Below, one piece after another: positions 16,466 to 24,670 of a stretch of 33,882 nt of DNA. The notes under the pieces were generated by a model, which saw only the letters and a list, made by a program, of their open reading frames with translations, made no database searches and was not told the origin of the DNA. Position 1 is the stretch's first letter. Each line of letters starts with the position of its first letter. Source of the DNA: Ignavibacteriales bacterium (GTDB lineage Bacteria > Bacteroidota > Ignavibacteria > Ignavibacteriales > Ignavibacteriaceae); contig PLLW01000083.1 in NCBI GenBank assembly GCA_003141435.1, positions 1 through 33,882 on the forward strand, written 5' to 3'. The position numbers were made by a program, and so were the translations under genes.

Positions 16466-18210
16466 ACATTCTCGACATTCGTAAAGAGTTATCCATAAAA
16501 ACCAACAAACTTGAGGGTATTACAAAGAATCTGAATCTACAACTAAATAATTATGATTTTCTAACCAGGGTTATGAACAAGACTACATTTGATATTGCAG
16601 TAGTCGGTGAATTCACATCCGGTAAATCGACTTTAATAAATGCTTTGCTTGGAATAGACCTGCTCCCGACTAAACTTGAACCCACTACGGCTAGAATTAC
16701 TTATATCGCTTATTCAGAAAGTCCTGAGATAATATTAATTATGAAGAATGGTGAAAGAAAAACTCATTCTTTTGAGGTATCATTTTTAAAATCCTTAATT
16801 GCCGAGAACAGAAATCTTTTAAGTGAGATTGAATATATAGAAGTGTTTTTAGACAATCCTTTGTTAAAAAACAGTATTCGAATTATTGATACACCCGGGA
16901 CAAACGATACAGATGAGCAAAGGGTAGCCATTACCTATGGACTTTTACCAGAAGCTGATGCTGTAATCTATGTTACTATTCATCCTGTTACTTCATCTAA
17001 TGTACAGGTATTTAAGGAACATATCCTGGGGAATAAAATAAAAAACATTTTTTTCGTATTGAATAAAATTGATCTGCTTGGTGAAAATACCGAATTGGCT
17101 GTAAAAGATGCTTTAAATTGGTTTAGGGAAAATACAAATGATGAGATAAATTCTTTTTATTCTGTTTCGGCTATTGACTGCCTTGAAGGCACTATAGATG
17201 ACGACAAGGAATTAGTTGATAAAAGTAAATTTAAGATATTTGCTGATGCATTATATAAATTTATAGAAAGTTCGGATAAATATGATAATCTTCAAATTCA
17301 GTACAATGCAGTTTTTCAAAAAATTAAATCACAAATTATAGAGATAATAAGGTTAAAAGCCGGCGGTCTTTCAATTCCTGAGGAGAGTTTTCAACAACGG
17401 AAAAATGATCTGAAAAACGATCTAAAATTATTTAAGGAACAAACCCATGAACTTGAAAATCAGATAGAACAGGAATTTGACTCTCTTATTTATAAAATTG
17501 AAGAATCATTAAATAACTTATTAAATGCATTATTGGAAACAACCAATGAAATAGTTTCGTCCGGGAGGAGTGATGTTAATCTTATGCTAAAAGATCTGGA
17601 GATGGAAATTAAATATAAATATGATGGTTGGCGCAATAATAACGAACCGTTAATTGAAGAATTTCTTAGAACGATACAAGAGGAAATTAGTATCAGGGTC
17701 GCAAAAGCAGTTCAAGATGTGCAATTTGCAGTAACTAAGTTTACCGATATGCGGTTATCAACTCAGATGCACAAACAGAATCAATCTCAGGTAGATACAA
17801 TATTGTCTGATGATTCTAAGTTCGGACTCTCATCAACAGGTGCGGTTGTTACCAGCATGATTGTAATACATTTCGTTGCAGCCGCCTTTGCCCCAATAGC
17901 ATTCTTGCTTTATCCATTATTTAATAATTATCGGAAAAAATGGCAGCAGCACCAAAGGGAACAATTAAAACCACAGATAGTTGCCTCCCTTCATGAAGGG
18001 TTTAGTAGCTTCAGAAAGGAAATCATAAAGAATATCAATTATCAAAAAGATTTAATTGACAAACAAATTGACCAGGCCCTCACCGCTCAAAACGAACAAA
18101 TCAATAAACAAATAGATGAAATTGAAAAAGAAAGACAAGAACAAAAAACCACTATAGAACAAAAAATTAGTGAGTATAACGCAGCTGTAGTGAGTATAGG
18201 AGAAATATAA
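16462..18210 (+). CDS. Dynamin-like GTPase 2
   Basis: Second dynamin-family GTPase, 582 aa. Seen: helical lead, P-loop GEFTSGKS (49-56), TKLEPTTARIT switch I, DTPG (143-146), and a canonical NKID (201-204). A long helical region follows (about 290-440) with Glu/Lys heptads, then a hydrophobic pair at about 455-490 (STGAVVTSMIVIHFVAAAF, then PIAFLLYPLF) like a membrane-binding paddle, and a C-terminal coiled coil (IDKQIDQALTAQNEQINKQI). It overlaps GTPase 1 by 4 nt and ends 1 nt before the J-domain gene. Because its nucleotide-specificity motif is intact while that of GTPase 1 is not, it may be the more conventional GTPase of the pair. Alone, it could be read as a generic dynamin; the tandem context suggests a LeoBC-type partner. 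Confidence 0.87.
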   Translation: MNILDIRKELSIKTNKLEGITKNLNLQLNNYDFLTRVMNKTTFDIAVVGEFTSGKSTLINALLGIDLLPTKLEPTTARITYIAYSESPEIILIMKNGERKTHSFEVSFLKSLIAENRNLLSEIEYIEVFLDNPLLKNSIRIIDTPGTNDTDEQRVAITYGLLPEADAVIYVTIHPVTSSNVQVFKEHILGNKIKNIFFVLNKIDLLGENTELAVKDALNWFRENTNDEINSFYSVSAIDCLEGTIDDDKELVDKSKFKIFADALYKFIESSDKYDNLQIQYNAVFQKIKSQIIEIIRLKAGGLSIPEESFQQRKNDLKNDLKLFKEQTHELENQIEQEFDSLIYKIEESLNNLLNALLETTNEIVSSGRSDVNLMLKDLEMEIKYKYDGWRNNNEPLIEEFLRTIQEEISIRVAKAVQDVQFAVTKFTDMRLSTQMHKQNQSQVDTILSDDSKFGLSSTGAVVTSMIVIHFVAAAFAPIAFLLYPLFNNYRKKWQQHQREQLKPQIVASLHEGFSSFRKEIIKNINYQKDLIDKQIDQALTAQNEQINKQIDEIEKERQEQKTTIEQKISEYNAAVVSIGEI

Positions 18211-18211
18211 A

Positions 18212-19009
18212 ATGGACTCAAAGGATATTATTCTTAACATTTTCGATTCAGCCGATAAAATGCTACTCAATAAACAGCCCCAGAATGCTTTTTTTGAGTA
18301 TGAGCAGGTTTTTCCGCTTCTTTCATCACTTAACCTAAAAGGACGTCGCGCTGATTCACTTGGCAGTTTTGCTGGTTGGACCGCAGGATTTCTTACAGGC
18401 GGGCTTGGTTTAGAAGATTTGATAATTATACCTCTCGTATCCAGAGGAGTTTCTCAGGCACTAGGGAGTAATTCGCAATACATTTATGAAGTACTCTCGA
18501 TGGTTTTATTGCGGCAAATAAATTGTATCCTTGATTCTGAGAGTTTAAGAAAAAATTTAGATAAAGACAGGGTGTTCCAAAAATTCGCATTACTAATTTC
18601 TTCCACAAAGAATAAAACCCTTTTTAAGAAATACTGTAAAAATTTCTTCCCTGATGTCTTTTCTGATAACTCACTTGATAATAGTGATGTGAATTATACT
18701 CCATATTATTTCCTTTTGGAAGAAGCTAATAATATTTCTTATCAAAATTCGGAATTATTCTCTTTGCTCTTTTCATATTTGACTCTAACTAATGATACCT
18801 CGGAATTATTCAGAAAACTTGAAACTAATTTTGGGCGGAAAGATTACCAACAAGACAAAAGAAAAGATAATTCAAAGAACCATCAAACCAATTCTCGGCA
18901 AACTTACAAAGAGAGCCCTAATGATTATTATGAAATTCTCGGAGTGAAAAGAGGAGCGACAAAAGAAGAAATAAAGCAAGCTTATCATGAAAAAATACCA
19001 TCCGGATAA
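18212..19009 (+). CDS. J-domain protein, J domain cut before HPD
   Basis: Protein of 265 aa. The N-terminal 200 residues are helical, with a Gly-rich hydrophobic stretch at about 50-85 (GSFAGWTAGFLTGGLGLEDL, then IIIPLVSRG), and are not a family I recognise. A Lys/Gln/Asn-rich linker follows (about 212-235), then the start of a J domain: NDYYEILGVKRGATKEEIKQ, AYHEK. The frame then ends IPSG-stop, just before the HPD motif, which is present in another frame as MKKYHPDKF (18987 onward). J domains stimulate Hsp70 (DnaK) ATPase and need HPD, so this product alone should not be active. Part of the dynamin operon: 1 nt after GTPase 2. Confidence 0.75.
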   Translation: MDSKDIILNIFDSADKMLLNKQPQNAFFEYEQVFPLLSSLNLKGRRADSLGSFAGWTAGFLTGGLGLEDLIIIPLVSRGVSQALGSNSQYIYEVLSMVLLRQINCILDSESLRKNLDKDRVFQKFALLISSTKNKTLFKKYCKNFFPDVFSDNSLDNSDVNYTPYYFLLEEANNISYQNSELFSLLFSYLTLTNDTSELFRKLETNFGRKDYQQDKRKDNSKNHQTNSRQTYKESPNDYYEILGVKRGATKEEIKQAYHEKIPSG

Positions 19010-19100
19010 ATTCGCTCACCTTTCAAAAGAATTTCAAGATTTAGCGAATAGAAAAGCACAACTTATTAACGAAGCTTATAATTATTTAAATAACGTTTAA
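18987..19100 (+). pseudogene. J-domain C-terminal half in shifted frame
   Basis: A 37-codon frame beginning ATG (18987) inside the previous gene, reading MKKYHPDKFAHLSKEF and ending KAQLINEAYNYLNNV. It contains the HPD motif and helices III-IV of the J domain that is started upstream. A canonical J domain has about six residues between AY and YHPDK; here the upstream frame supplies HEK and this frame MKK, so about 8 nt appear lost between short ATGAAA-like repeats. It is either a disabling deletion, a base-calling error near the A6 run (18990-18995), or a coupled two-piece J domain. 2 nt before the next gene. Confidence 0.7.
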
Positions 19101-19102
19101 TT

Positions 19103-21172
19103 ATGTCAAAAGAGATATTGCTATTAGGAGAATTCAGTACCGGTAAGTCAGCATTTATAAATATGCTTTTGGGGGTATCCATATTACCTGAGAAACTTGA
19201 GTCCACCGACATGCCGGTAATAAAAATTCATGGTGGTAGTCCAGCTGGTTTATGGTTAAGAGAGCCTGAGCAGAAGAATCCAAAAGCTTTGGACAATTTT
19301 TCTGATATACCCAAAGATTGGACTTTGTTTGAATATGCTGAAATTACTATTCCAACACATCCATTATTAAAAGAAGGACTCATATTTTGGGATACTCCAG
19401 GAAGAAATTCTACTAACCCCCATCATCAAAAGCATCTTGAAAATTTTCTTAGTAAGAAAAAGAAATTCCGCTATGTATACTATTTTGTTCACGGAACTAT
19501 AACCGAACCAAGTATTGAGTTTCTAAAAAAATACAGAAATTATTGGGATAATTTAGTAATTCTGGTGAATATAAAAGAAGAAAGACTGGAAGATGAATGC
19601 AGGCTGATGGAGAAAGAAGTTAAAAAAACAGTCAGAGTTCATTTGGGAAATATTCCTGTTGAACTGCTTTATATTGGCGATATGTGCGGGGAGTTTAATA
19701 CTCTGTCAGATCAAATGAAAGCTAACTTATCAGATTGGGAATTGCTAAAAGACTGGGATAAAAGAAGGATAGATTTTAAGAATCTTAAAGAAAAATATAG
19801 ATCGACAATAATTGGGGAAGAAAATATAGAGGTTATAGAACTACTTGGCCAAGAATCAGAGGTAGGATTTTCCCCTGAAGATATCGAATCAGTTATTAAA
19901 GCGGCAGAGTCTGGAAATGCTGAAGCTCAGTATTTGCTTGGGAATGCTTATCAGAAGGGTCAGGGGGTTAAGAAGGATTATAAATTAGCTGTTGAATGGT
20001 ACAATAAGTCAGCCGAGTTAGGAAATGCAAATGCTCAATATGAATTAGGTGATATGTACATAAACGGATTAGGAGTAATAGGAATTAAGCAAGATTATAA
20101 AAGAGCATTAGAATGGTTGACAAAATCAGCGGATCAAGGTAACGCAGAATCTCAACTTGCATTGGGAGTTATGTACCATTCTGGATTGGGAATAAAGCAA
20201 GATTATAAAAAAGCATTAGAGTGGTTTACAGAAGCAGCCGAGCAAGGTAACTCAGATGCTCAATCAGCATTGGGCATGATGTACGAGGATGGGTTAGGAG
20301 TAAGACAGGATTATAAATTAGCTGTTGAGTGGTACACAAAATCAGCCGAACAAGATAATTCAAGTGCTCAATTCTCGTTGGGCTTTATTTACGAAGAAGG
20401 AACAGGAGTAAAGCAAGATTATAAAAAAGCATTAGACTGGTTTACTAAATCTGCCGAAAAAAACGATGCGGCAGCTCAACATTCATTGGGGGCAATGTAC
20501 TATTATGGAGAAGGAGTAAGGCACGATTATAAAAAAGCATTAGAGTGGTTCTCAAAATCAGCCGAACAAGGTGATCCAAATGGCCAATATGGATTAGGGT
20601 TATTGTACGCTAATGGGGAAGGGATAAAACAGGATGACCTGAAAGCGATAGAGTGGTTTACCAAATCAGCCAAGCAAGGTAATTCAAATGCTCCATTACA
20701 ATTAGGGTTTATTTATTGGAATAAAGAAAGTCCACAGAATGATTATCGAAAAGCATTTGAGTGGTTATCTAATCCAGCCGAACAAGGTAACGCAGAAGCT
20801 CAATATGTATTGGGAAATTTGTACGATTATGGGTTAGGAGTTAAGAAGGATTACCAAAAAGCAATAGAATGGTACACTAAATCGGCCGAACAAGGTAATG
20901 CAGATGCCGAATATGCAATGGGGTTTATGTACCGTCTTGGGGAAGGAACACAGAAAGATAATCGGATAGCATTCGAGTGGATAAATAAATCTGCACAGCA
21001 TGAAAATGCAGAAGCCCAAGCTTTGATAGGTTTGTGTTATCAAAAAGGTGTTGGGGTTTCTATCAATGCAAATAAGGCGTTGTATTGGTATGAAAAAGCA
21101 GCGGCTCAAGGAAATGAAGACGCAGTAAAGTTATTAAGTGAGTTCAACAAGCAGCATGAATTAAAAAGGTAA
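19103..21172 (+). CDS. GTPase-Sel1 repeat fusion protein A
   Basis: Protein of 689 aa. Its P-loop lies at the extreme N-terminus (GEFSTGKS, 9-16), followed by ESTDMPVI, switch II WDTPG (96-100) and NIKE at 156-159 where NKxD is expected, so guanine specificity is uncertain. The NTPase region runs to about 250. From about 268 to the end are eleven 36-residue Sel1-like repeats (pattern NAEAQYxLGxxYxxGxGVKQDYKKALEWFTKSAEQG) plus a final half repeat; one repeat has a 3-residue insertion (VIG). Sel1 repeats form a superhelical protein-binding scaffold. No signal peptide, so cytoplasmic. The gene starts 2 nt after the split J domain and is followed by a paralogue. Function inferred as sensor or adaptor for the dynamin pair. 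Confidence 0.85.
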   Translation: MSKEILLLGEFSTGKSAFINMLLGVSILPEKLESTDMPVIKIHGGSPAGLWLREPEQKNPKALDNFSDIPKDWTLFEYAEITIPTHPLLKEGLIFWDTPGRNSTNPHHQKHLENFLSKKKKFRYVYYFVHGTITEPSIEFLKKYRNYWDNLVILVNIKEERLEDECRLMEKEVKKTVRVHLGNIPVELLYIGDMCGEFNTLSDQMKANLSDWELLKDWDKRRIDFKNLKEKYRSTIIGEENIEVIELLGQESEVGFSPEDIESVIKAAESGNAEAQYLLGNAYQKGQGVKKDYKLAVEWYNKSAELGNANAQYELGDMYINGLGVIGIKQDYKRALEWLTKSADQGNAESQLALGVMYHSGLGIKQDYKKALEWFTEAAEQGNSDAQSALGMMYEDGLGVRQDYKLAVEWYTKSAEQDNSSAQFSLGFIYEEGTGVKQDYKKALDWFTKSAEKNDAAAQHSLGAMYYYGEGVRHDYKKALEWFSKSAEQGDPNGQYGLGLLYANGEGIKQDDLKAIEWFTKSAKQGNSNAPLQLGFIYWNKESPQNDYRKAFEWLSNPAEQGNAEAQYVLGNLYDYGLGVKKDYQKAIEWYTKSAEQGNADAEYAMGFMYRLGEGTQKDNRIAFEWINKSAQHENAEAQALIGLCYQKGVGVSINANKALYWYEKAAAQGNEDAVKLLSEFNKQHELKR

Positions 21173-21214
21173 AGAAATATTTCACATTATTTACCTAATA
21201 AAAAAATATAATAA

Positions 21215-21250
21215 TTTAACAAAGCCTATAACGAACTAAGGTATATTTAA
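21215..21250 (+). pseudogene. Vestigial J-domain tail before second fusion gene
   Basis: In frame, FNKAYNELRYI-stop matches the J-domain end INEAYNYLNNV-stop that precedes the first fusion gene, and the DNA TTAACAAAGCCTATAA matches TTAACGAAGCTTATAA. An in-frame stop lies just upstream, so only about 11 codons survive. It ends 3 nt before the next ATG, as the first tail ends 2 nt before its ATG. It shows that the duplicated unit included the J-gene end. Confidence 0.6.
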
Positions 21251-21253
21251 ACT

Positions 21254-23926
21254 ATGTCAAAAGAAATATTACTTTTAGGTGAATTCAGCACAGGTAAGTC
21301 AGCATTTATAAACATGATTCTCGGTGTATCCATATTACCTGAAAGACTTGAATCGACCGATATGCCAATAATAAAAATTCATGGTGGAAGTCCTGCCGGT
21401 GTTTGGTTAAGAGAGCCAAATCAAAAGAATTTAAGAGGATTGGATAAGTTTTCTGAAATACCTAAAGATTGGACTTTGTTTGAATATGCTGAAATTACTA
21501 TTCCAACACATCCGCTATTAAAAGAAGGACTAATATTCTGGGATACACCAGGAATAAATTCTACTAATCCACAACATCAAAAGCATCTTGAAAATTATTT
21601 ACAAAATAACCATCGGAATTTTGCCATAATATATTACTTCCTCCACAGTAATGTAACTGCTACAAGTATAAATTTTCTAAAGAAATTAACTAAATATTTC
21701 AACAAACTAAATATTTTAATAAATATTAAAGAGGTTAAACCGGAGTTAGAGTGCCGGTTAATTGAAAAAGAAGTTAAAAAAGAGATTAAAACTCAAATAA
21801 GCAATATTCCAATTGATCTTCTTTATGTGGGGGATATTAATGAAGAATTTAACACGCTATCTGAAGATCGACGAAAAAACCTAACTGAATGGGAGCTTAT
21901 TAAGGATTGGGATAAAAGAAAAATTGATATTTCAGGATTAAGGAATAGATATAAAAACAACTTGATCGGTGATGAAATATTGGACGTCATAACCGAAATT
22001 GCTAATAAAAAAAATGTTGATGAAAATTATTATTATAAATTAGATATCGAAAATTTAAAAGTGTTAGCTGATAGTGGCGACCCTAAGGCTCAATATGTGT
22101 TATCAATAAGATATTCTTTAGTAGAGGGTTATTTCAATATAGCATTTGATTATCTCAAGTTAGCCGCGAACAATGGATCCGGTGAAGCTCAATATGATCT
22201 GTCTACACATTATAAAACTGGTTTAATATGTGAAACTAATAATGAGCTTTATATACAATATCTCCAGATGGCTGTTATAAATAATGAACCTGAAGCAATT
22301 GCAGAACAATATTTTGAAGGAATAAATACATTAAAAAACCCCGAGGTTGGATTTTCAATATTAAAAAATGCAGTTGATAATGGAAATTACTCTATATATT
22401 CTAGCCTTGCAGAATGCTATAAGGAGGGCAAAGGTATTGAAAAAGATTTAATAAAAGCTGAATATCATTATCGAAGTAGCGTGGAATTTGAAAATCAAAT
22501 ATTTCCAATCTCTTTAATAAGTTTTCTTTTAGAGCACCCAGATAAAATTAAGTTAAATGAAGGTGTAGATTTATTGTTAAAATATTCAAGAGAAAATTTC
22601 TTTTTTGCTAAGTTACTTCTAGCCCTATATTACCGCGATAATCCGGATAATAATAATGTGAATAAAGTCTTTAGCTTATTGTCGCCATTTGAAGGAAGAA
22701 ATTATTGGGCAGATTTTATATTAGCGAACTGTTATGGAGAAGGACAGGGAGTTGCAAAAAACGAAAACAAAAAATTTCAACTATTAAAAAATATTTATGA
22801 TGAAGGTTTCACAATTGGTATAAACGCTTTAGCAGAATGTTACAGTCAAGGCTGCGGCATTAAGAAAAACGATCAAGAGGCTATTCGGCTTTATAAAATA
22901 TCATCAGAAAAAGGGAACTTAGATGCCAAGTATATATTAGCAAGCAAGTTGACAAATTATGAAGGTAGCTTTGAAGAGGGCATGCGTCTTTATAAGGAAC
23001 TGGCAGATTTAAATATTCCAAATGCTCTAATCGATCTTGGAGTTATATTATCGGAATCTAACCCAAAAGAGGCGTTAAAATATTTGTTAAGAGTAGCTGA
23101 CTCAAATAATTCCACAGTCCACTATTTACTCGGTAAGATATATTTAGAAGATGATGAATTAGACACTAATAAACAAAAAGCGTTTGGTCTTCTAACAAAA
23201 GCGGCAAATCAAGGAGTAAGTGATGCTCAACATATGCTAGGACTGTGTTTCTTAAATGGTTGGGGTATAAAAAAAAATCAAGATAAAGCATTTGAATGGA
23301 TTAAAAAAGCAACCGAACAAGATCTCGTAATAGCGCAATGTAGTATGGGTTATTTATATTTGAAAGGTATAGGGACTAAAGAAAATTTATCTGAGTGTAT
23401 CAAATGGTATAAAAAAGCCTCCGAACAAGGTCATCATATTGCTCAGTATTACCTTGCGACATTTTACTTAAACGGAGATGTAGTAAATAAAAATGAGCAA
23501 GAAGCTTTTAGACTTTTCAAACTTAGCGCCGAGCAAGATGATTATGACGCTCAAAACATGTTGGGAAGGTTCTATTCTGAAGGTTGGGGCGTATATAAAG
23601 ATGATAAAGCAGCATTTAAATATTTTGAGTCGGCTGCTGATCACGGAAATATGATTGCACAATTTAATTTAGCCGAAAGATACTTTAATGGCACGGGATG
23701 CTCAAAGGATTTAACTTTAGCATTTAAATATTTTATGGCTTCCGCTGAGCAAGGATATTCTGACTCACAGTATTGCTTGGGATATATTTATGAAAATGGA
23801 TTAGGAGTTATTTCTGATGTCAATCAAGCATGGTTTTGGTATGAAAAAGCCGCAGATCAAGGAAACGAGAATGCTATAAATGCAATAAACGAATTAAACC
23901 GTCAAATTAATGGAGTTAGGAGGTAG
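21254..23926 (+). CDS. GTPase-Sel1 repeat fusion protein B
   Basis: Paralogue of the preceding gene, 890 aa. The N-terminal 115 or so residues are nearly identical (P-loop GEFSTGKS 9-16, ESTDMPII, WDTPG 96-100), again with NIKE instead of NKxD. Similarity falls after about residue 118. The C-terminal two thirds (about 265-890) are degenerate Sel1-like repeats, clearest toward the end (for example SDAQHMLGLCFLNGWGIKKN and HIAQYYLATFYLNGD); the middle repeats are strongly diverged and variable in length. This suggests conserved nucleotide-binding machinery with a diversified recognition scaffold. Cytoplasmic. It ends 2 nt before a strong-SD small gene. Confidence 0.85.
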   Translation: MSKEILLLGEFSTGKSAFINMILGVSILPERLESTDMPIIKIHGGSPAGVWLREPNQKNLRGLDKFSEIPKDWTLFEYAEITIPTHPLLKEGLIFWDTPGINSTNPQHQKHLENYLQNNHRNFAIIYYFLHSNVTATSINFLKKLTKYFNKLNILINIKEVKPELECRLIEKEVKKEIKTQISNIPIDLLYVGDINEEFNTLSEDRRKNLTEWELIKDWDKRKIDISGLRNRYKNNLIGDEILDVITEIANKKNVDENYYYKLDIENLKVLADSGDPKAQYVLSIRYSLVEGYFNIAFDYLKLAANNGSGEAQYDLSTHYKTGLICETNNELYIQYLQMAVINNEPEAIAEQYFEGINTLKNPEVGFSILKNAVDNGNYSIYSSLAECYKEGKGIEKDLIKAEYHYRSSVEFENQIFPISLISFLLEHPDKIKLNEGVDLLLKYSRENFFFAKLLLALYYRDNPDNNNVNKVFSLLSPFEGRNYWADFILANCYGEGQGVAKNENKKFQLLKNIYDEGFTIGINALAECYSQGCGIKKNDQEAIRLYKISSEKGNLDAKYILASKLTNYEGSFEEGMRLYKELADLNIPNALIDLGVILSESNPKEALKYLLRVADSNNSTVHYLLGKIYLEDDELDTNKQKAFGLLTKAANQGVSDAQHMLGLCFLNGWGIKKNQDKAFEWIKKATEQDLVIAQCSMGYLYLKGIGTKENLSECIKWYKKASEQGHHIAQYYLATFYLNGDVVNKNEQEAFRLFKLSAEQDDYDAQNMLGRFYSEGWGVYKDDKAAFKYFESAADHGNMIAQFNLAERYFNGTGCSKDLTLAFKYFMASAEQGYSDSQYCLGYIYENGLGVISDVNQAWFWYEKAADQGNENAINAINELNRQINGVRR

Positions 23927-23928
23927 CT

Positions 23929-24111
23929 ATGCCTTTTTTATTTATTATCATTATTGTTGTAGGGATCATTTGGTTCTTTGCTTCACTTGATAGTGACAGC
24001 AGTAGCAATTCAACACAAGATAAAAGTTACACATGTGGAGAATGTGAAAATCCATTAGAAGGTAATGAGGTTTATTGTCCGAAATGTAAGAAAAAAATTA
24101 ATTGGGGTTAA
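23929..24111 (+). CDS. Small membrane protein with zinc ribbon
   Basis: A 60-aa protein: one N-terminal membrane helix (about residues 2-19, FLFIIIIVVGIIWFFASL), a Ser/Asp/Asn linker, then a C-terminal zinc ribbon with CGEC (about 37-40) and CPKC (about 52-55). A strong Shine-Dalgarno (TAGGAGG) lies just before the ATG, within the end of the upstream gene, so it belongs to the same operon. It may anchor or tether the GTPase-Sel1 proteins at the membrane; this is inference from position. Confidence 0.75.
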   Translation: MPFLFIIIIVVGIIWFFASLDSDSSSNSTQDKSYTCGECENPLEGNEVYCPKCKKKINWG

Positions 24112-24151
24112 AACATTTTTATTGTCTTTTATAATTATAAAGGAGTTATTT

Positions 24152-24505
24152 ATGTCAGATGTGTTTCACGATTTTCAATTCAATCCACATTTTGACCATG
24201 ATGGTCATTTGAGTGGGTATACTCAAAAAGATATGTTTGGAGACAAACACTACTTTGGCAACGAAGGTCATTCCACCGGACATGCGGTGAAAGATCCTTT
24301 TACACATCACAGTGACTATTATGATTCCAACAACAAACATATAGGCCATAATATAAAAGATATTAACGGGCATGATTTTTTGAAATCAGACGGAAGTCTC
24401 GGGCATACGCCAAAAATGTTCGAATTAAAAGATCCCAATTTTCATAATGATGTACATAATCATTTTTCTTCTTATAGAGCACATTTATTAGGGAAAATTG
24501 GATAA
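24152..24505 (+). CDS. His/Gly-rich repeat protein
   Basis: A 117-aa soluble protein with four degenerate repeats of about 20 residues of the form xxxFxxxGHxxGHxxKDxF (for example GNEGHSTGHAVKDPF and NNKHIGHNIKDING). It is unusually rich in His, Gly and Asp, so metal binding is possible. No signal peptide. The start chosen is the ATG at 24152, which has AAAGGAG 9 nt upstream; an upstream extension to 24065 would overlap the zinc-ribbon gene in another frame and lacks support. I do not recognise the family. 40 nt after the zinc-ribbon gene, so probably in the same transcript. Confidence 0.7.
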   Translation: MSDVFHDFQFNPHFDHDGHLSGYTQKDMFGDKHYFGNEGHSTGHAVKDPFTHHSDYYDSNNKHIGHNIKDINGHDFLKSDGSLGHTPKMFELKDPNFHNDVHNHFSSYRAHLLGKIG

Positions 24506-24670
24506 TTATTTGAAGGAAAACTAAGCAATAGACATTTGCATTATTACCCTAATTTATTGAATAGGGAATAAAGAATAAGGATAATTTAATTAATGGAAAA
24601 ATATTAAATAATAGTGATAAATTGAATCAGATATTATCTGTTATCTTACCTTAACTAATTAATAGAGTCT

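Noticed and set aside
19900-21150. Tandem DNA repeats with a period of about 108 nt, as a possible CRISPR or satellite
   Set aside because: They are the coding units of the 36-residue Sel1 repeats, in frame throughout.
24065-24151. N-terminal extension of the His/Gly-rich protein
   Set aside because: The region codes for the zinc ribbon in another frame, and the ATG at 24152 has a good Shine-Dalgarno sequence.
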